Shown in pieces: positions 42,135 through 51,744 of a stretch of 57,030 nucleotides of DNA (position 1 is its first letter; each line of letters opens with the position of its first letter). The position numbers were made by a program, and so were the translations under genes. The notes beneath the pieces are model-generated. The model made no database searches, had not been told where the DNA came from, and worked only from the letters and a program-made list of their open reading frames with translations. Source of the stretch: an uncultured Eubacterium sp. (GTDB lineage: Bacteria; Bacillota; Clostridia; Oscillospirales; Acutalibacteraceae); contig CAJOEV010000006.1 of assembly GCA_905233545.1 (NCBI GenBank), positions 1 to 57,030 on the forward strand, given 5' to 3'.

Positions 42135-43400
42135 TTGAAAATATTAGTTGTAGGCGGCGGCGGAAGAGAACACGCCGTAATTAAGAAGATAAAAGAAAAC
42201 AAAGATGTTGAAAAGATTTTTGCACTCCCCGGTAACGGCGGTATTGCCGCTGACGCCGAGTGCGTTAATATCGGTGCAACGGATATAGAGAAAATTGTTG
42301 ATTTTGCAAGTGAAAACGATATCGATTATGCAATTGTAACTCCCGATGACCCGCTTGTTTTAGGCTGTGTAAACGCGCTTGAAGAAAAGGGAATAAAATG
42401 TTTCGGTCCCCGTGCAGAAGCGGCTATTATTGAAGGAAGCAAGGCTTTTTCTAAGGAACTTATGAAGAAGTACGGTATTCCCACAGCAGCTTTTGAAACA
42501 TTCAACAATATGGATGAGGCGCTTTCATATGTTGAAACTTGCCCTATTCCAACCGTAATCAAGGCTGACGGACTTGCCCTTGGAAAAGGCGTTATTATTG
42601 CCGAAACAAATGAGCAGGCAAAGGATGCCGTTGTTTCGATGATGCAGGATAAAGCATTCGGAAAGAGCGGTGAAACCGTTGTTATTGAAGAATTCTTAAC
42701 AGGTCCGGAGGTTTCGGTTTTAGCATTTACGGACGGAAAAACAGTTAAGCCCATGGTATCATCGATGGACCATAAGAGAATCGGTGACGGCGATAAGGGA
42801 CTCAACACGGGCGGAATGGGAACAGTTGCTCCAAATCCCTACTATACGGATGAAATTGCAAAAAGATGTATGGATGAAATATTCCTTCCCACAATAGGTG
42901 CAATGAACAAAGAGGGAAGAACCTTTAAGGGATGTTTGTATTTCGGACTTATGATAACCGAAAACGGTCCCAAGGTTATTGAATATAACTGCCGTTTCGG
43001 CGACCCCGAAACCCAGGTTGTTCTTCCGCTTCTTGAAAGTGATTTGCTAACCATTATGCTTGCTACGACAAACGGCAATCTTGCTGACACCGAGGTTAAG
43101 TTTAAAAATGAAAATGCCTGCTGTGTTATTATGGCAAGCGACGGCTATCCTGTTAAATACGGAAAAGGTTTTGAAATAACCATTCCCGAGGATATCAGCG
43201 ACAAGGTTTTTGTTGCAGGCGCGAAGCTTGAAAACGGAAAACTCCTTACGAACGGAGGAAGAGTTCTCGGCGTAACCGAAATCAGAGGAACACTCAAAGA
43301 GGCAATTGATGCTTCGTATGAGGATGTTTCAAAAATCAGCTTTGAAAATGCTTATTACCGCAGGGATATAGGCAAAAAAGCACTATTAGCAGAGGTGTAA
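42135..43400 (+). CDS. purD: GAR synthetase PurD
   Basis: 421 residues. The start codon is TTG at 42135, fixed by the conserved N-terminus MKILVVGGGGREHAV and an AGAGGT site 8 bases upstream. ATP-grasp motifs: TVIKADGLALGKGV, MDHKRIGDGDKGLNTGGMG and VIEYNCRFGDPETQ. It ligates glycine to phosphoribosylamine. The rare TTG start may lower its translation relative to its neighbours. Confidence 0.95.
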   Translation: MKILVVGGGGREHAVIKKIKENKDVEKIFALPGNGGIAADAECVNIGATDIEKIVDFASENDIDYAIVTPDDPLVLGCVNALEEKGIKCFGPRAEAAIIEGSKAFSKELMKKYGIPTAAFETFNNMDEALSYVETCPIPTVIKADGLALGKGVIIAETNEQAKDAVVSMMQDKAFGKSGETVVIEEFLTGPEVSVLAFTDGKTVKPMVSSMDHKRIGDGDKGLNTGGMGTVAPNPYYTDEIAKRCMDEIFLPTIGAMNKEGRTFKGCLYFGLMITENGPKVIEYNCRFGDPETQVVLPLLESDLLTIMLATTNGNLADTEVKFKNENACCVIMASDGYPVKYGKGFEITIPEDISDKVFVAGAKLENGKLLTNGGRVLGVTEIRGTLKEAIDASYEDVSKISFENAYYRRDIGKKALLAEV

Positions 43401-43402
43401 TC

Positions 43403-46400
43403 ATGGTATACAGAATATTTGTTGAAAAGAGAAAGAACCTTGCAAACGAAGCTGCTTCGCTCCTTGCAGAAATCAGGGATTTTCTCAAAATCAATTCAAT
43501 AACCGACCTCAGAATTTTAAACAGATATGACGCGGAAAACATAAGCGAGGAGCTTTTTGAAACTGCTGTTAAAACCGTTTTCTCCGAGCCCCAGACGGAT
43601 GTTACATATAAATCCTTCGAGCTTGACGGAGATGCTGTTTTCGCTGTTGAATATCTTCCCGGTCAGTTTGACCAGAGAGCTGACTCTGCAGCTCAGTGCA
43701 TTCAGCTTATCTCATGCGGTGACAGACCGACTGTTCGCGCTGCTAAGGTTTATGTATTATACGGCGATTTGACAGAAAGCGAAATTCAGGCAATCAAGAA
43801 ATATGTTATCAACCCCGTTGATTCAAGAGAAGCTTCGCTCGAGCTTCCCGAAACTCTCAACATTCCCTATGATATACCCGAGAGTGTTGCAGTTATGGAA
43901 GGTTTCACCAAGCTTGATGAAAACGGACTTAAGAATCTTATTGACGAGCTTGGTCTTGCAATGGACTTGGATGATATAAAATTCTGTCAGCAGTATTTCA
44001 TATCCGAAAAGCGCAATCCGACAATAACCGAAATCAGAATGGCGGATACCTACTGGTCGGACCACTGCCGTCATACAACATTTTTAACAATTATCGACTC
44101 GGTTAAATTTGAGGATGAAATTGTTCAGAAGGCATATGAAGAGTACCTTGAAAAGAAAAAAGAGCTTGGCAAAACATCTCCGATTTGCCTTATGGATATA
44201 GCAACCCTTGCTGCAAAGGCACTCAAAGCCGACGGCAGATTAACAGGACTTGATGAATCGGACGAAATCAATGCCTGCACGGTGAAAATCAATGTAACCG
44301 TTGACGGCAAAGAAGAGCCCTGGCTTCTTCTTTTCAAAAACGAAACTCATAACCATCCCACAGAGGTCGAGCCTTTCGGCGGTGCTGCAACCTGTATCGG
44401 AGGTGCAATCCGCGACCCGCTTTCAGGAAGAGCGTATGTTTACGGCGCAATGCGTGTAACAGGTGCTGCAGACCCGCTCAAACCCGTTGAAGAAACAATC
44501 ACGGGCAAGCTTCCCCAGAGAAAAATTGTAACAGGAGCTGCAGCGGGCTATTCCTCATACGGAAATCAGATTGGACTTGCAACAGGCATTGTTGACGAGC
44601 TTTATCACGACGGATATGCAGCTAAAAGAATGGAAATCGGCGCAGTTGTTGCAGCCGCTCCCGAGGAGAATGTAAGACGCGAAAAGCCCGTAGCAGGCGA
44701 TGTTATTATTCTTCTCGGCGGTGCAACGGGACGCGACGGTATCGGCGGTGCAACAGGCTCATCAAAGGCACATACTGTTTCTTCCGTTGAAAAATGCGGT
44801 GCCGAAGTTCAGAAGGGTAATGCTCCCGAGGAGAGAAAACTCCAGCGTCTTTTCAGAAGAAAGGACGCCTGCAACCTTATTAAAAAGTGCAATGATTTCG
44901 GTGCAGGCGGTGTTTCGGTTGCTATCGGCGAGCTTGCAGACGGACTTGAAATTGAACTCGATAAGGTTCCAAAGAAATATGATGGACTTGACGGCACAGA
45001 GCTTGCAATAAGTGAATCCCAGGAGAGAATGGCTGTTGTTGTTGATAAAAACGACGCGGATAAATTTATCGCAATGGCTAAGGAGGAAAACCTCAGCGCA
45101 ACTCCCGTTGCTGTTGTAACCGAGGAACCTCGCCTTGTTATGAATTGGCACGGCAAGAAAATTGTTGATATTTCAAGAAACTTCCTCGATTCAAACGGAG
45201 CCGAAAAGCATATTGAAATTAATGCAGCAAAAGCTGAAAAATATACAAAAGAAATTCCAGACAGTTTCTCTGAGGGCTATAGATCACTTTTATCCGACCT
45301 CAATGTCTGCTCAAAGAGAGGACTTTCAGAGAGATTTGACTCAACCATCGGCGCAGGAACGGTTATTATGCCTTTCGGCGGAAAGAACCAGTTAACACCT
45401 GCCCAGGCAATGGTTCAGAAGGTCTCTGTGGAGAAAAAACACACGGATACATGTTCACTTATGGCTTGGGGTTATAACCCGTTTATAGCCGAACAGAGCC
45501 CCTATCACGGCGCATATCTTGCCGTTGTTGAAAGCGTATCGAAGCTTATTGCTTCGGGTGCTTCATTCAACCAGGTTTACTTAACTTTCCAGGAGTATTT
45601 CGAGCATCCTGGCAGCGATTCAAATCGTTGGGGCAAACCTCTTTCAGCGCTTCTCGGTGCATACAAAGCTCAGCTTGAGCTCGGCATAGGCTCAGTCGGA
45701 GGCAAGGACTCAATGAGCGGAAGCTTTGAGGACATTGATGTTCCGCCGACTCTTGTTTCCTTTGCGGTAACATGTGAAAAGATGAAGAACATTGTTTCGG
45801 GCGATTTCAAAAAAGCAGAAAGCAAGGCGGTTCTCATCGCTCCTGAATATGATGAAAACGGATTGCCGAAGGCAGAATCACTTATTTCTGTTTTTAACAA
45901 GGTAAACGGTCTTGTAAAAGAAGGCAAGGCACTTTCGATTTACACTCCGTCAATCGGAGGCGTTGCAGAAGCCATATTCAAAATGTGCATAGGCAACGGA
46001 TTCGGATTTGAGTTCATTGACGGGCTTTCAATGGAAGAACTCTTCGGATATAACTACGGTGCATTCATTGTTGAAACAGACGACGAAACACTCGGTAAGG
46101 TTATCGGAACGGTTAAAAACACAAAGGCAATCACATATAAGAGTGAAACGGCGGATATGTCCGAGCTTCTTTCGGCTTATGAGGACAAGCTTGAAAGTGT
46201 ATATCCAAGCAGAGCAAACGCAGATAAAACCGAAGCACCGATTATTTCATATGAAACTGAAAAGCGCTGTGCTCCGAGCATAAAATGCGCGAAGCCCCGT
46301 ATTCTGATTCCTGCATTCCCGGGAACAAACTGTGAATACGATACTGCAAAATCAGCAGCAGATGCAGGACTTGAGCCTGAAATCTTTGTTATCAACAATA

Positions 46401-47089
46401 TGACAAAGGACGGAATTCTCAAGAGCGTTGAAACATTTGCAAAGAAGGTTGATGAGTCCCAGATAGTATTCATTCCGGGCGGATTTTCGGGCGGTGACGA
46501 GCCGGACGGAAGCGGTAAGTTCATAACAGCATTTTTCAGAAATGCGGATGTAAAAGAAAGCGTAACCAACCTGCTTGATAACCGCGACGGTCTTATGGCG
46601 GGTATATGCAACGGTTTCCAGGCTCTGATAAAACTCGGCTTGGTTCCGTTTGGCAAAATCATTGATGTCGATGAAACCTGCCCGACATTAACATTCAACA
46701 CAATCGGACGTCACCAGTCGAGAATTGTTCACACCCGAGTTGCTTCAAACAAATCTCCCTGGCTTGCTCATACCAAGGTCGGCGAGATATATAACGTTCC
46801 CGTCTCACACGGTGAGGGAAGATTTATTGCAAGCGACGAGCTTCTTGCAAGCCTTATCGAAAACGGTCAGATTGCAACTCAGTATGCTGATCTCGACGGC
46901 AATCCGACTCTTGACATTGACTTCAATGTTAACGGTTCGTTCTATGCAATTGAAGGTATAACTTCTCCCGACGGACGAGTTCTCGGTAAGATGGGACACT
47001 CGGAGCGTATCGGCGAAGGCTTATACAAGAATGTACCCGGTGAATACGATATGAAGATTTTCAAATCAGCAGCCGAGTACTTCAAATAA
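43403..47089 (+). CDS. purL: FGAM synthase PurL, large single-chain form
   Basis: 1228 residues, two bases after purD. Order: an N-terminal PurS-like domain, a linker, duplicated AIR-synthetase-type domains (YWSDHCRHTTF; FKNETHNHPTEVEPFGGAAT; GGKDSMSGSF) and a C-terminal glutamine amidotransferase (ILIPAFPGTNCEYDT; AGICNGFQAL with the nucleophilic Cys; VSHGEGRF with the catalytic His). It converts FGAR to FGAM using glutamine. Bacillus uses three separate proteins (PurS/PurQ/PurL); the fused form is common in clostridia. Last gene of the operon. Confidence 0.95.
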   Translation: MVYRIFVEKRKNLANEAASLLAEIRDFLKINSITDLRILNRYDAENISEELFETAVKTVFSEPQTDVTYKSFELDGDAVFAVEYLPGQFDQRADSAAQCIQLISCGDRPTVRAAKVYVLYGDLTESEIQAIKKYVINPVDSREASLELPETLNIPYDIPESVAVMEGFTKLDENGLKNLIDELGLAMDLDDIKFCQQYFISEKRNPTITEIRMADTYWSDHCRHTTFLTIIDSVKFEDEIVQKAYEEYLEKKKELGKTSPICLMDIATLAAKALKADGRLTGLDESDEINACTVKINVTVDGKEEPWLLLFKNETHNHPTEVEPFGGAATCIGGAIRDPLSGRAYVYGAMRVTGAADPLKPVEETITGKLPQRKIVTGAAAGYSSYGNQIGLATGIVDELYHDGYAAKRMEIGAVVAAAPEENVRREKPVAGDVIILLGGATGRDGIGGATGSSKAHTVSSVEKCGAEVQKGNAPEERKLQRLFRRKDACNLIKKCNDFGAGGVSVAIGELADGLEIELDKVPKKYDGLDGTELAISESQERMAVVVDKNDADKFIAMAKEENLSATPVAVVTEEPRLVMNWHGKKIVDISRNFLDSNGAEKHIEINAAKAEKYTKEIPDSFSEGYRSLLSDLNVCSKRGLSERFDSTIGAGTVIMPFGGKNQLTPAQAMVQKVSVEKKHTDTCSLMAWGYNPFIAEQSPYHGAYLAVVESVSKLIASGASFNQVYLTFQEYFEHPGSDSNRWGKPLSALLGAYKAQLELGIGSVGGKDSMSGSFEDIDVPPTLVSFAVTCEKMKNIVSGDFKKAESKAVLIAPEYDENGLPKAESLISVFNKVNGLVKEGKALSIYTPSIGGVAEAIFKMCIGNGFGFEFIDGLSMEELFGYNYGAFIVETDDETLGKVIGTVKNTKAITYKSETADMSELLSAYEDKLESVYPSRANADKTEAPIISYETEKRCAPSIKCAKPRILIPAFPGTNCEYDTAKSAADAGLEPEIFVINNMTKDGILKSVETFAKKVDESQIVFIPGGFSGGDEPDGSGKFITAFFRNADVKESVTNLLDNRDGLMAGICNGFQALIKLGLVPFGKIIDVDETCPTLTFNTIGRHQSRIVHTRVASNKSPWLAHTKVGEIYNVPVSHGEGRFIASDELLASLIENGQIATQYADLDGNPTLDIDFNVNGSFYAIEGITSPDGRVLGKMGHSERIGEGLYKNVPGEYDMKIFKSAAEYFK

Positions 47090-47099
47090 ACAAAACAAA

Positions 47100-47137
47100 A
47101 AACAGCTGTCTTGCTAAATCAAGACAGCTGTTTTTCT
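47100..47137. terminator. Bidirectional intrinsic terminator
   Basis: 13-bp perfect stem (47101-47113 with 47120-47132, 6-nt loop), long A-run before and T-run after. Ends the purine operon and the convergent GH95-like gene. Confidence 0.92.
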
Positions 47138-47145
47138 TTGCTTAT

Positions 47146-49776
47146 TTATTTTGCAAGGGTTATTGTTTTTGTTTCACCCTCATTAAACTTAACCGTTTGT
47201 TCTTCACCGCCGTGAACGCTTATTTTTATTGTTTGTGCCTTATCGCTCGTAACGGTGATTTTTACATCTTTATCGGTCCATTCAAGGCTTACCTCGGCAT
47301 TTGTTCTTGCTCTTAAGCCTGTCAGGCTTCCCTCGCTCCATTCTTCGGGCATTGCGGGAAGTGCCTCAATTTCACCCGGATTTGAATAAAGAGCCATTTC
47401 GTCAATAATACCGACTGTACCGATTGAGGTGTCCGTACAGAAAACGCCCCAACCGCCGTGAGTATAGTGGTCGGTCATCAGTGAGGTGAAATAGAGATTA
47501 TCCGACATAAGCATATAAAGCGAATTATAAACCGAATCGGAGTTTTTGAGTCTTGCGCCAACGAGTGCTTTGTGTACCCAGCCGTGGGATGCTGTGTCAT
47601 CCTCACCCTGATTTTCCTTGTTTCTGTTTTCAATCGCCTGAAGGCATGCAGATGCAAGTTTTTGGTTATCCTGAGTTTCAAACGCAGGCCATGCGGGATA
47701 TAAATGACTGATGTGGCGGTGTTTATTGTTTTCCTTGTATTCATCCATTGCCCATTCGCAAAGCGCACCGCTTTCATCATATTTGTAATCGGGCATAAGT
47801 TCAATTAAGTCAGCCCATTTCTTTGAGCGTTTTTCCCAACCATCCTGTTTAAGAGCTTTTTCAACAGCAATTGTCATATTAAGTCCGTCCTTAGCAGCGG
47901 CAATATCCATTGTTGCATTGGCTGTTATCGGAGAATCATAGCCCTGGGGTGCGTTCTCGGGCGAATAAGAGGGGATAATAAGATATTTTTCGTCTTGCTC
48001 AAGACTTTTCTTGCCTTTTTTGTAACAAGCCTTTCCGTCCTTATCAGTGTAGTATTCAGGGGTGACAAGCTGTTCCCAGAAATTAGCCTGTTTTGTTAAA
48101 AGCGGGAGCAGAATATCTTTTTCAAAGTCAAGTTTTTTGCCGTCATATTCAATAGTTGTATTGCCGTAGCACTCCCAGTATTCATATATCGGAAGAAGCA
48201 TCCAGCTTGCGCCTGCATTCCAGTATTCAAACGGATAGGGCTTATAGTATTCAACCATCATCGCTCTGTCACCGTCGGTGTTAACGGGAACCTGAATGGC
48301 GTTTTCCATACCGTAAACCTTCTTGGCATTCTCTTCCCAGTCGGGAACCTGCTTAAGAACAAATTTTATGTAGCTTTCGCCTGCGGTTTTCATGTTTCCC
48401 GTGTTCATTCCCGATGACTGCAGATTAACATTTGCATCCATTGTGTAAATGCCTCTCCAAGCGGGATTCCATTCGCCCGTCCACATTCCGTAGAGTCTGG
48501 GGAAGGATGTTCCCGAACAGCAAATCTGAGCATATCTGCCCTGGTTGTATGCACGCTCGACCATTTCGGGTATAAGCTTTTTATTGTCCTGCTGAGCCTT
48601 TATCAGCTTCTCATTAACAAGCGTTTCGTTTTCTTTATCGCCGAGGTCAAATTTAACGGTGTTAAATAATGCTGACTGCTTTTTATGATGGGGCTTTAAC
48701 GCTTCTTCATAGCTGAAAGCGCCGTCTTTTGTATATTTTTCGGCAATCTTTGAAGTGTAGGCATTGAGTTCATCAAGAAGCTCATAGTTTTCTGCACTTT
48801 CAAAATCATCCATTTTGCCCATATTAAAGGTTCTGTCGGATTTTGTGATAAGATAAACAGCGTCAGCATCGCTGATTTTTACTGCAGGGTTTGCGTCCTT
48901 TGCAACATTTTCCGAATCGTTTGTTTCCTTTAAAACGATGCGCTCTTTAGTTCCGCCGACGGTGATAATCTTTGTGAAACCGCAGTAACCGCCCTCTCTG
49001 AGCTCACTGTTTTCGTAATCGGGATAATGTGCAATCTGAGCGATATAATCTGCATTTTCTTCAACAAGCTTCTTGTAGCGCATATTCTGGGTATCTCCGC
49101 CGAAACCCCTCATTGAATAGCAGTCATCAAGGGACATTGTCATGTTGATTTTCTCACCGTCGGAAGATTGTTCAATTTTTGTTATTGTAACATTGTCCTC
49201 ACGCGATGAGAATGTTGTTCTCTGCCAGGTTCCGTTTTTGTCGGTATAACGGACACCAACCTCCGCAGTTTCAAAATCAGTCCAGCGGATATAATCCTTG
49301 CAGTTATGCTTTTTACTATTGAATCTGAGAACAGGACCCGGATGGAAGGCGTAGAAATAAGTCGGCTCTCTGCCGTCAATATCCCAGCTGTCGTCGAAAT
49401 TAATAACAGACTGCCTTGCATCATCAAGTTGAGAAGTAACCTCATCGGGTGTTTGCCTCGGGTCATTTGAAGGCATAATGAAATTGATGTTCTGATATAT
49501 TATTGTATCGCCGTACGGTGAACCCGCAATAACGGCGCCGTTTTCACCGTTACCCGTAACCATACCCTCCTGCCAGCTGAGGCGCTCTTTATCAGTCTCG
49601 GCATAGGCAACAAGCTCGGTATATTCGGTTGCAAATGATTTTTTATGGTCGTTTTTAATCATTTCAATACTGCCTTTCTCAACTTTTTTCGGTGCCTTAG
49701 CAATGAAAACACCGCCTACAATAATTCCGATTACAACAATAACCGAAACCAAAGCCAATGCAATTTTCTTTTTCAT
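47146..49776 (-). CDS. GH95-like glycoside hydrolase, membrane-anchored
   Basis: 876 residues. N-terminal signal anchor (~residues 5-27), then an N-terminal beta domain, an (alpha/alpha)6 catalytic region and a C-terminal beta domain. RLSWQEGMVTGNGENGAV near the start, LYGMWTGEWNPAWRGIYTMDANVNL (given here in part), HRHISHLYPAWPAF and GWVHKALVGARL are in the order seen in GH95 alpha-L-fucosidases/galactosidases; LPAMPEEWSEGSLTGLRAR is a typical ending. The active-site neighbourhood differs from classic GH95, so it may be a divergent subgroup with another substrate. Likely acts outside the cell on host or plant glycans. Monocistronic. Confidence 0.78.
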   Translation of the reverse strand: MKKKIALALVSVIVVIGIIVGGVFIAKAPKKVEKGSIEMIKNDHKKSFATEYTELVAYAETDKERLSWQEGMVTGNGENGAVIAGSPYGDTIIYQNINFIMPSNDPRQTPDEVTSQLDDARQSVINFDDSWDIDGREPTYFYAFHPGPVLRFNSKKHNCKDYIRWTDFETAEVGVRYTDKNGTWQRTTFSSREDNVTITKIEQSSDGEKINMTMSLDDCYSMRGFGGDTQNMRYKKLVEENADYIAQIAHYPDYENSELREGGYCGFTKIITVGGTKERIVLKETNDSENVAKDANPAVKISDADAVYLITKSDRTFNMGKMDDFESAENYELLDELNAYTSKIAEKYTKDGAFSYEEALKPHHKKQSALFNTVKFDLGDKENETLVNEKLIKAQQDNKKLIPEMVERAYNQGRYAQICCSGTSFPRLYGMWTGEWNPAWRGIYTMDANVNLQSSGMNTGNMKTAGESYIKFVLKQVPDWEENAKKVYGMENAIQVPVNTDGDRAMMVEYYKPYPFEYWNAGASWMLLPIYEYWECYGNTTIEYDGKKLDFEKDILLPLLTKQANFWEQLVTPEYYTDKDGKACYKKGKKSLEQDEKYLIIPSYSPENAPQGYDSPITANATMDIAAAKDGLNMTIAVEKALKQDGWEKRSKKWADLIELMPDYKYDESGALCEWAMDEYKENNKHRHISHLYPAWPAFETQDNQKLASACLQAIENRNKENQGEDDTASHGWVHKALVGARLKNSDSVYNSLYMLMSDNLYFTSLMTDHYTHGGWGVFCTDTSIGTVGIIDEMALYSNPGEIEALPAMPEEWSEGSLTGLRARTNAEVSLEWTDKDVKITVTSDKAQTIKISVHGGEEQTVKFNEGETKTITLAK

Positions 49777-49821
49777 ATAATAACCTCTTAATTGTTTTTT
49801 TAGTTAAAATACTCCTGTCTA

Positions 49822-49850
49822 ATTATACAATAGTCATATTTAGAATTCAA
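49822..49850 (-). promoter_or_regulatory. Promoter of the GH95-like gene
   Basis: Minus strand: TTGAAT (49850-49845), 17-bp spacer, TATAAT (49827-49822), 46 bp before the start codon. Confidence 0.8.
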
Positions 49851-49935
49851 TTATTTTGTATCCTGATAAATGAAAAATAAATAAACAAACGGAGAGATTA
49901 TTCTCTTTTAACGAGGAACTGTGTATAATCAGACG

Positions 49936-50035
49936 GACGGCGAGATTCTCCTCTCAGCTATCGAAAGGTCCACCGGACCTTTCTCCCAATCGCGGCACTT
50001 TCTGCGCCGCTCTTGGAGTTCGTTTCGAATCTCGC
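49936..50035. repeat. Structured 100-bp element next to tRNA-Ser
   Basis: Terminal 9-bp inverted repeats GCGAGATTC (49940-49948) and GAATCTCGC (50027-50035) enclose a perfect hairpin GAAAGGTCC-ACC-GGACCTTTC (49963-49983) and a GC-rich hairpin (49992-50010). The left end shares 13 bases (GACGGCGAGATTC, 49936-49948) with the tRNA gene at 50093-50105, in the same orientation. A TATAAT box at 49924 and the bidirectional hairpin at 50053-50080 could make this a short plus-strand RNA. Otherwise it is a repeat element or a decayed integration end. The gap 49777-50329 also holds the GH95 promoter, the tRNA and the hisH leader. Confidence 0.6.
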
Positions 50036-50052
50036 TATTATGCTGAAAAAAC

Positions 50053-50088
50053 AACAGACAGCCCTAATGGACTGTCTGTTATTTTTGG
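50053..50088. terminator. Hairpin terminator beside tRNA-Ser
   Basis: 9-bp perfect stem AACAGACAG/CTGTCTGTT (50053-50061 with 50072-50080). On the minus strand it is followed by GTTGTTTTTTC and ends the tRNA transcript. On the plus strand ATTTTT follows, so it could also end an RNA from the structured element. Confidence 0.8.
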
Positions 50089-50174
50089 CGGAGACGGCGA
50101 GATTCGAACTCGCGGGGGATTGCTCCCTAACTGATTTCGAGTCAGCCCCGTTATGACCACTTCGATACGTCTCC
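50086..50174 (-). tRNA. tRNA-Ser (anticodon CGA)
   Basis: 89 nt including an encoded CCA (minus-strand 3' end at 50086). Acceptor stem GGAGACG/CGTCTCC with discriminator G, anticodon loop CTCGAAA giving anticodon CGA (reads UCG), T-arm GCGAG-TTCGAAT-CTCGC. The long variable arm (TAGGGAGCAATCCCCC) is typical of class II tRNAs such as serine. Confidence 0.95.
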
Positions 50175-50215
50175 GTATTTAATTTGCCCGATTATTGTAA
50201 CAGAATAAATTTTAT

Positions 50216-50244
50216 TTGTCAATTATAAATCTTTATGTTATTAT
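50216..50244 (+). promoter_or_regulatory. Promoter of hisHF
   Basis: TTGTCA (50216-50221), 17-bp spacer, TATTAT (50239-50244). Predicted transcript start near 50251. Converges with the tRNA-Ser promoter region. Confidence 0.6.
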
Positions 50245-50247
50245 ATT

Positions 50248-50304
50248 GGCAGAGCAAGATTAATCAGCCATTTTAAATCGGTTTTGGATTTTTCTTGCTC
50301 TGCC
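50248..50304 (+). promoter_or_regulatory. 12-bp dyad in the hisHF leader
   Basis: GGCAGAGCAAGA (50248-50259) and its exact complement (50293-50304) enclose 33 bases. No T-run follows, so it is not a terminator. The left arm starts just before the predicted transcript start, so it could be an operator-like DNA dyad or, in part, a 5' mRNA stem-loop. Confidence 0.55.
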
Positions 50305-50329
50305 TACCGTTAAAATTAGGAGTAAGTAA

Positions 50330-50938
50330 ATGATTGCGATAATTGATTATGGTGCGGGTAATCTTCAGAGCGTAAAAAAAGCGCTTGATTATCTTGGCTG
50401 TGAAAGTGTTGTAACTGCCGATAAAGAGGTTATTGAAAGCGCTTCACATATAATTCTTCCCGGCGTTGGCTCCTTTGGTGACGCAATGGATTCAATAAGA
50501 AGCAGGGGACTTGAAGAAATCATAAAAAATGCTGCTTCGGGTGAGAAAAAGTTTCTCGGAATCTGCCTCGGACTTCAGCTTCTGTTTGAAGAAAGCGAGG
50601 AAAGTCCCGGCGTAAAAGGTCTCGGAATATTCAAAGGCAGCATTGTAAAAATCCCCGAAAATCTCGGCTTAAAGGTCCCTCATATGGGATGGAATTCCGT
50701 TAACATTAAACAAAACTTCGGAATTTTTGAAGGAATAAAGGATGAAAGCTATTTCTATTTCGTTCACTCGTTCTATCTGAAAGACGCCGAAAGCGATATT
50801 GTTGCAGGAACTGCCGACTACGGTGTTAATATTCAGTGTGCCGTTCAGAAGGGTAAGGTGAGCGCCACCCAGTTCCACCCCGAAAAAAGCGGTAAAATCG
50901 GGTTGGAGCTTCTAAAAAACTTTGTTGCGGAGGTATAG
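50330..50938 (+). CDS. hisH: Imidazole glycerol phosphate synthase, glutaminase HisH
   Basis: 202 residues behind TTAGGAG. Class I amidotransferase: IIDYGAGNLQSVKKAL, ILPGVGSFGDAM, FLGICLGLQLLFE (nucleophilic Cys) and SATQFHPEKSG (catalytic His-Glu). It supplies ammonia to HisF. Only hisH and hisF are here; the rest of the histidine pathway must lie elsewhere. Confidence 0.96.
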   Translation: MIAIIDYGAGNLQSVKKALDYLGCESVVTADKEVIESASHIILPGVGSFGDAMDSIRSRGLEEIIKNAASGEKKFLGICLGLQLLFEESEESPGVKGLGIFKGSIVKIPENLGLKVPHMGWNSVNIKQNFGIFEGIKDESYFYFVHSFYLKDAESDIVAGTADYGVNIQCAVQKGKVSATQFHPEKSGKIGLELLKNFVAEV

Positions 50939-50941
50939 GAT

Positions 50942-51697
50942 ATGTATGCAAAAAGAATAATACCCTGCCTCGACGTTAAAAACGGCAGAGTTGTTAAGGG
51001 TGTTTCGTTTGTTGGTCTGAGAGATGCAGGCGACCCCGTTGAGTGTGCTGCGGCATATGACAGGCAGGGTGCCGATGAGCTCGTTTTGCTTGATATTATG
51101 GCAAGCCACGAGGGAAGAAGCACAATGATTGACATTGTTTCCCGCGTTGCTAATACGGTCTTTATTCCTTTTACTGTAGGCGGAGGAATAACCTCAACAG
51201 ATGATTTCAAAGAGCTTCTGAGAGCGGGTGCGGACAAAATATCCGTTAATTCAGCCGCAGTCAGAAATCCCGATTTAATAAATGATGCGGCGTATAAATT
51301 CGGCTCGCAATGTGTAGTTTGTGCAATCGATGCCAAAAGAAACGGTGCTTCATGGGAGGTTTATCTCAACGGCGGAAGAATACCTACGGGAATTGACGCT
51401 GTCAAATGGGCGAAAGAAGCATACAAAAGGGGAGCAGGGGAAATCCTTTTGACCTCAATGGACCAGGACGGTCAGAAAACAGGATATGATATCGAGTTGA
51501 CAAGGGCTGTCAGCGAAAGCGTAGGTATTCCTGTAATTGCATCGGGAGGAGCGGGAAAAGCCGAACATTTTCTTGATGTTTTAACCGATGGAAAAGCTGA
51601 TGCGGTTCTTGCAGCCAGCCTTTTCCACTTCAATGAACTTCCCGTCCCCGAACTGAAAAAATACTTAGACGAAAACAATATACCTGTAAGACTATAA
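50942..51697 (+). CDS. hisF: Imidazole glycerol phosphate synthase, cyclase HisF
   Basis: 251 residues, three bases after hisH, with GGAGG upstream. TIM barrel with [16 protein letters not shown] (catalytic Asp11), [35 protein letters not shown] (Asp), LTSMDQDG and VIASGGAGK phosphate loops. It converts PRFAR plus ammonia to imidazole glycerol phosphate and AICAR; the AICAR feeds the purine pathway encoded nearby. Complete. Confidence 0.96.
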   Translation: MYAKRIIPCLDVKNGRVVKGVSFVGLRDAGDPVECAAAYDRQGADELVLLDIMASHEGRSTMIDIVSRVANTVFIPFTVGGGITSTDDFKELLRAGADKISVNSAAVRNPDLINDAAYKFGSQCVVCAIDAKRNGASWEVYLNGGRIPTGIDAVKWAKEAYKRGAGEILLTSMDQDGQKTGYDIELTRAVSESVGIPVIASGGAGKAEHFLDVLTDGKADAVLAASLFHFNELPVPELKKYLDENNIPVRL

Positions 51698-51699
51698 CA

Positions 51700-51730
51700 A
51701 AAGGATGCTTCATCGAAGCATCCTTTAATT
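51700..51730. terminator. Terminator between hisF and the dehydratase gene
   Basis: 11-bp perfect stem (51700-51710 with 51716-51726, loop CATCG). The T-runs on both sides are short, so efficiency may be moderate. Lies between convergent genes. Confidence 0.75.
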
Positions 51731-51744
51731 ATATATTTGGCATT

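Noticed and set aside
49936-50035. A second, degenerate tRNA gene
   Set aside because: No acceptor stem, D-arm or anticodon arm can be drawn; only the T-arm-like end matches.
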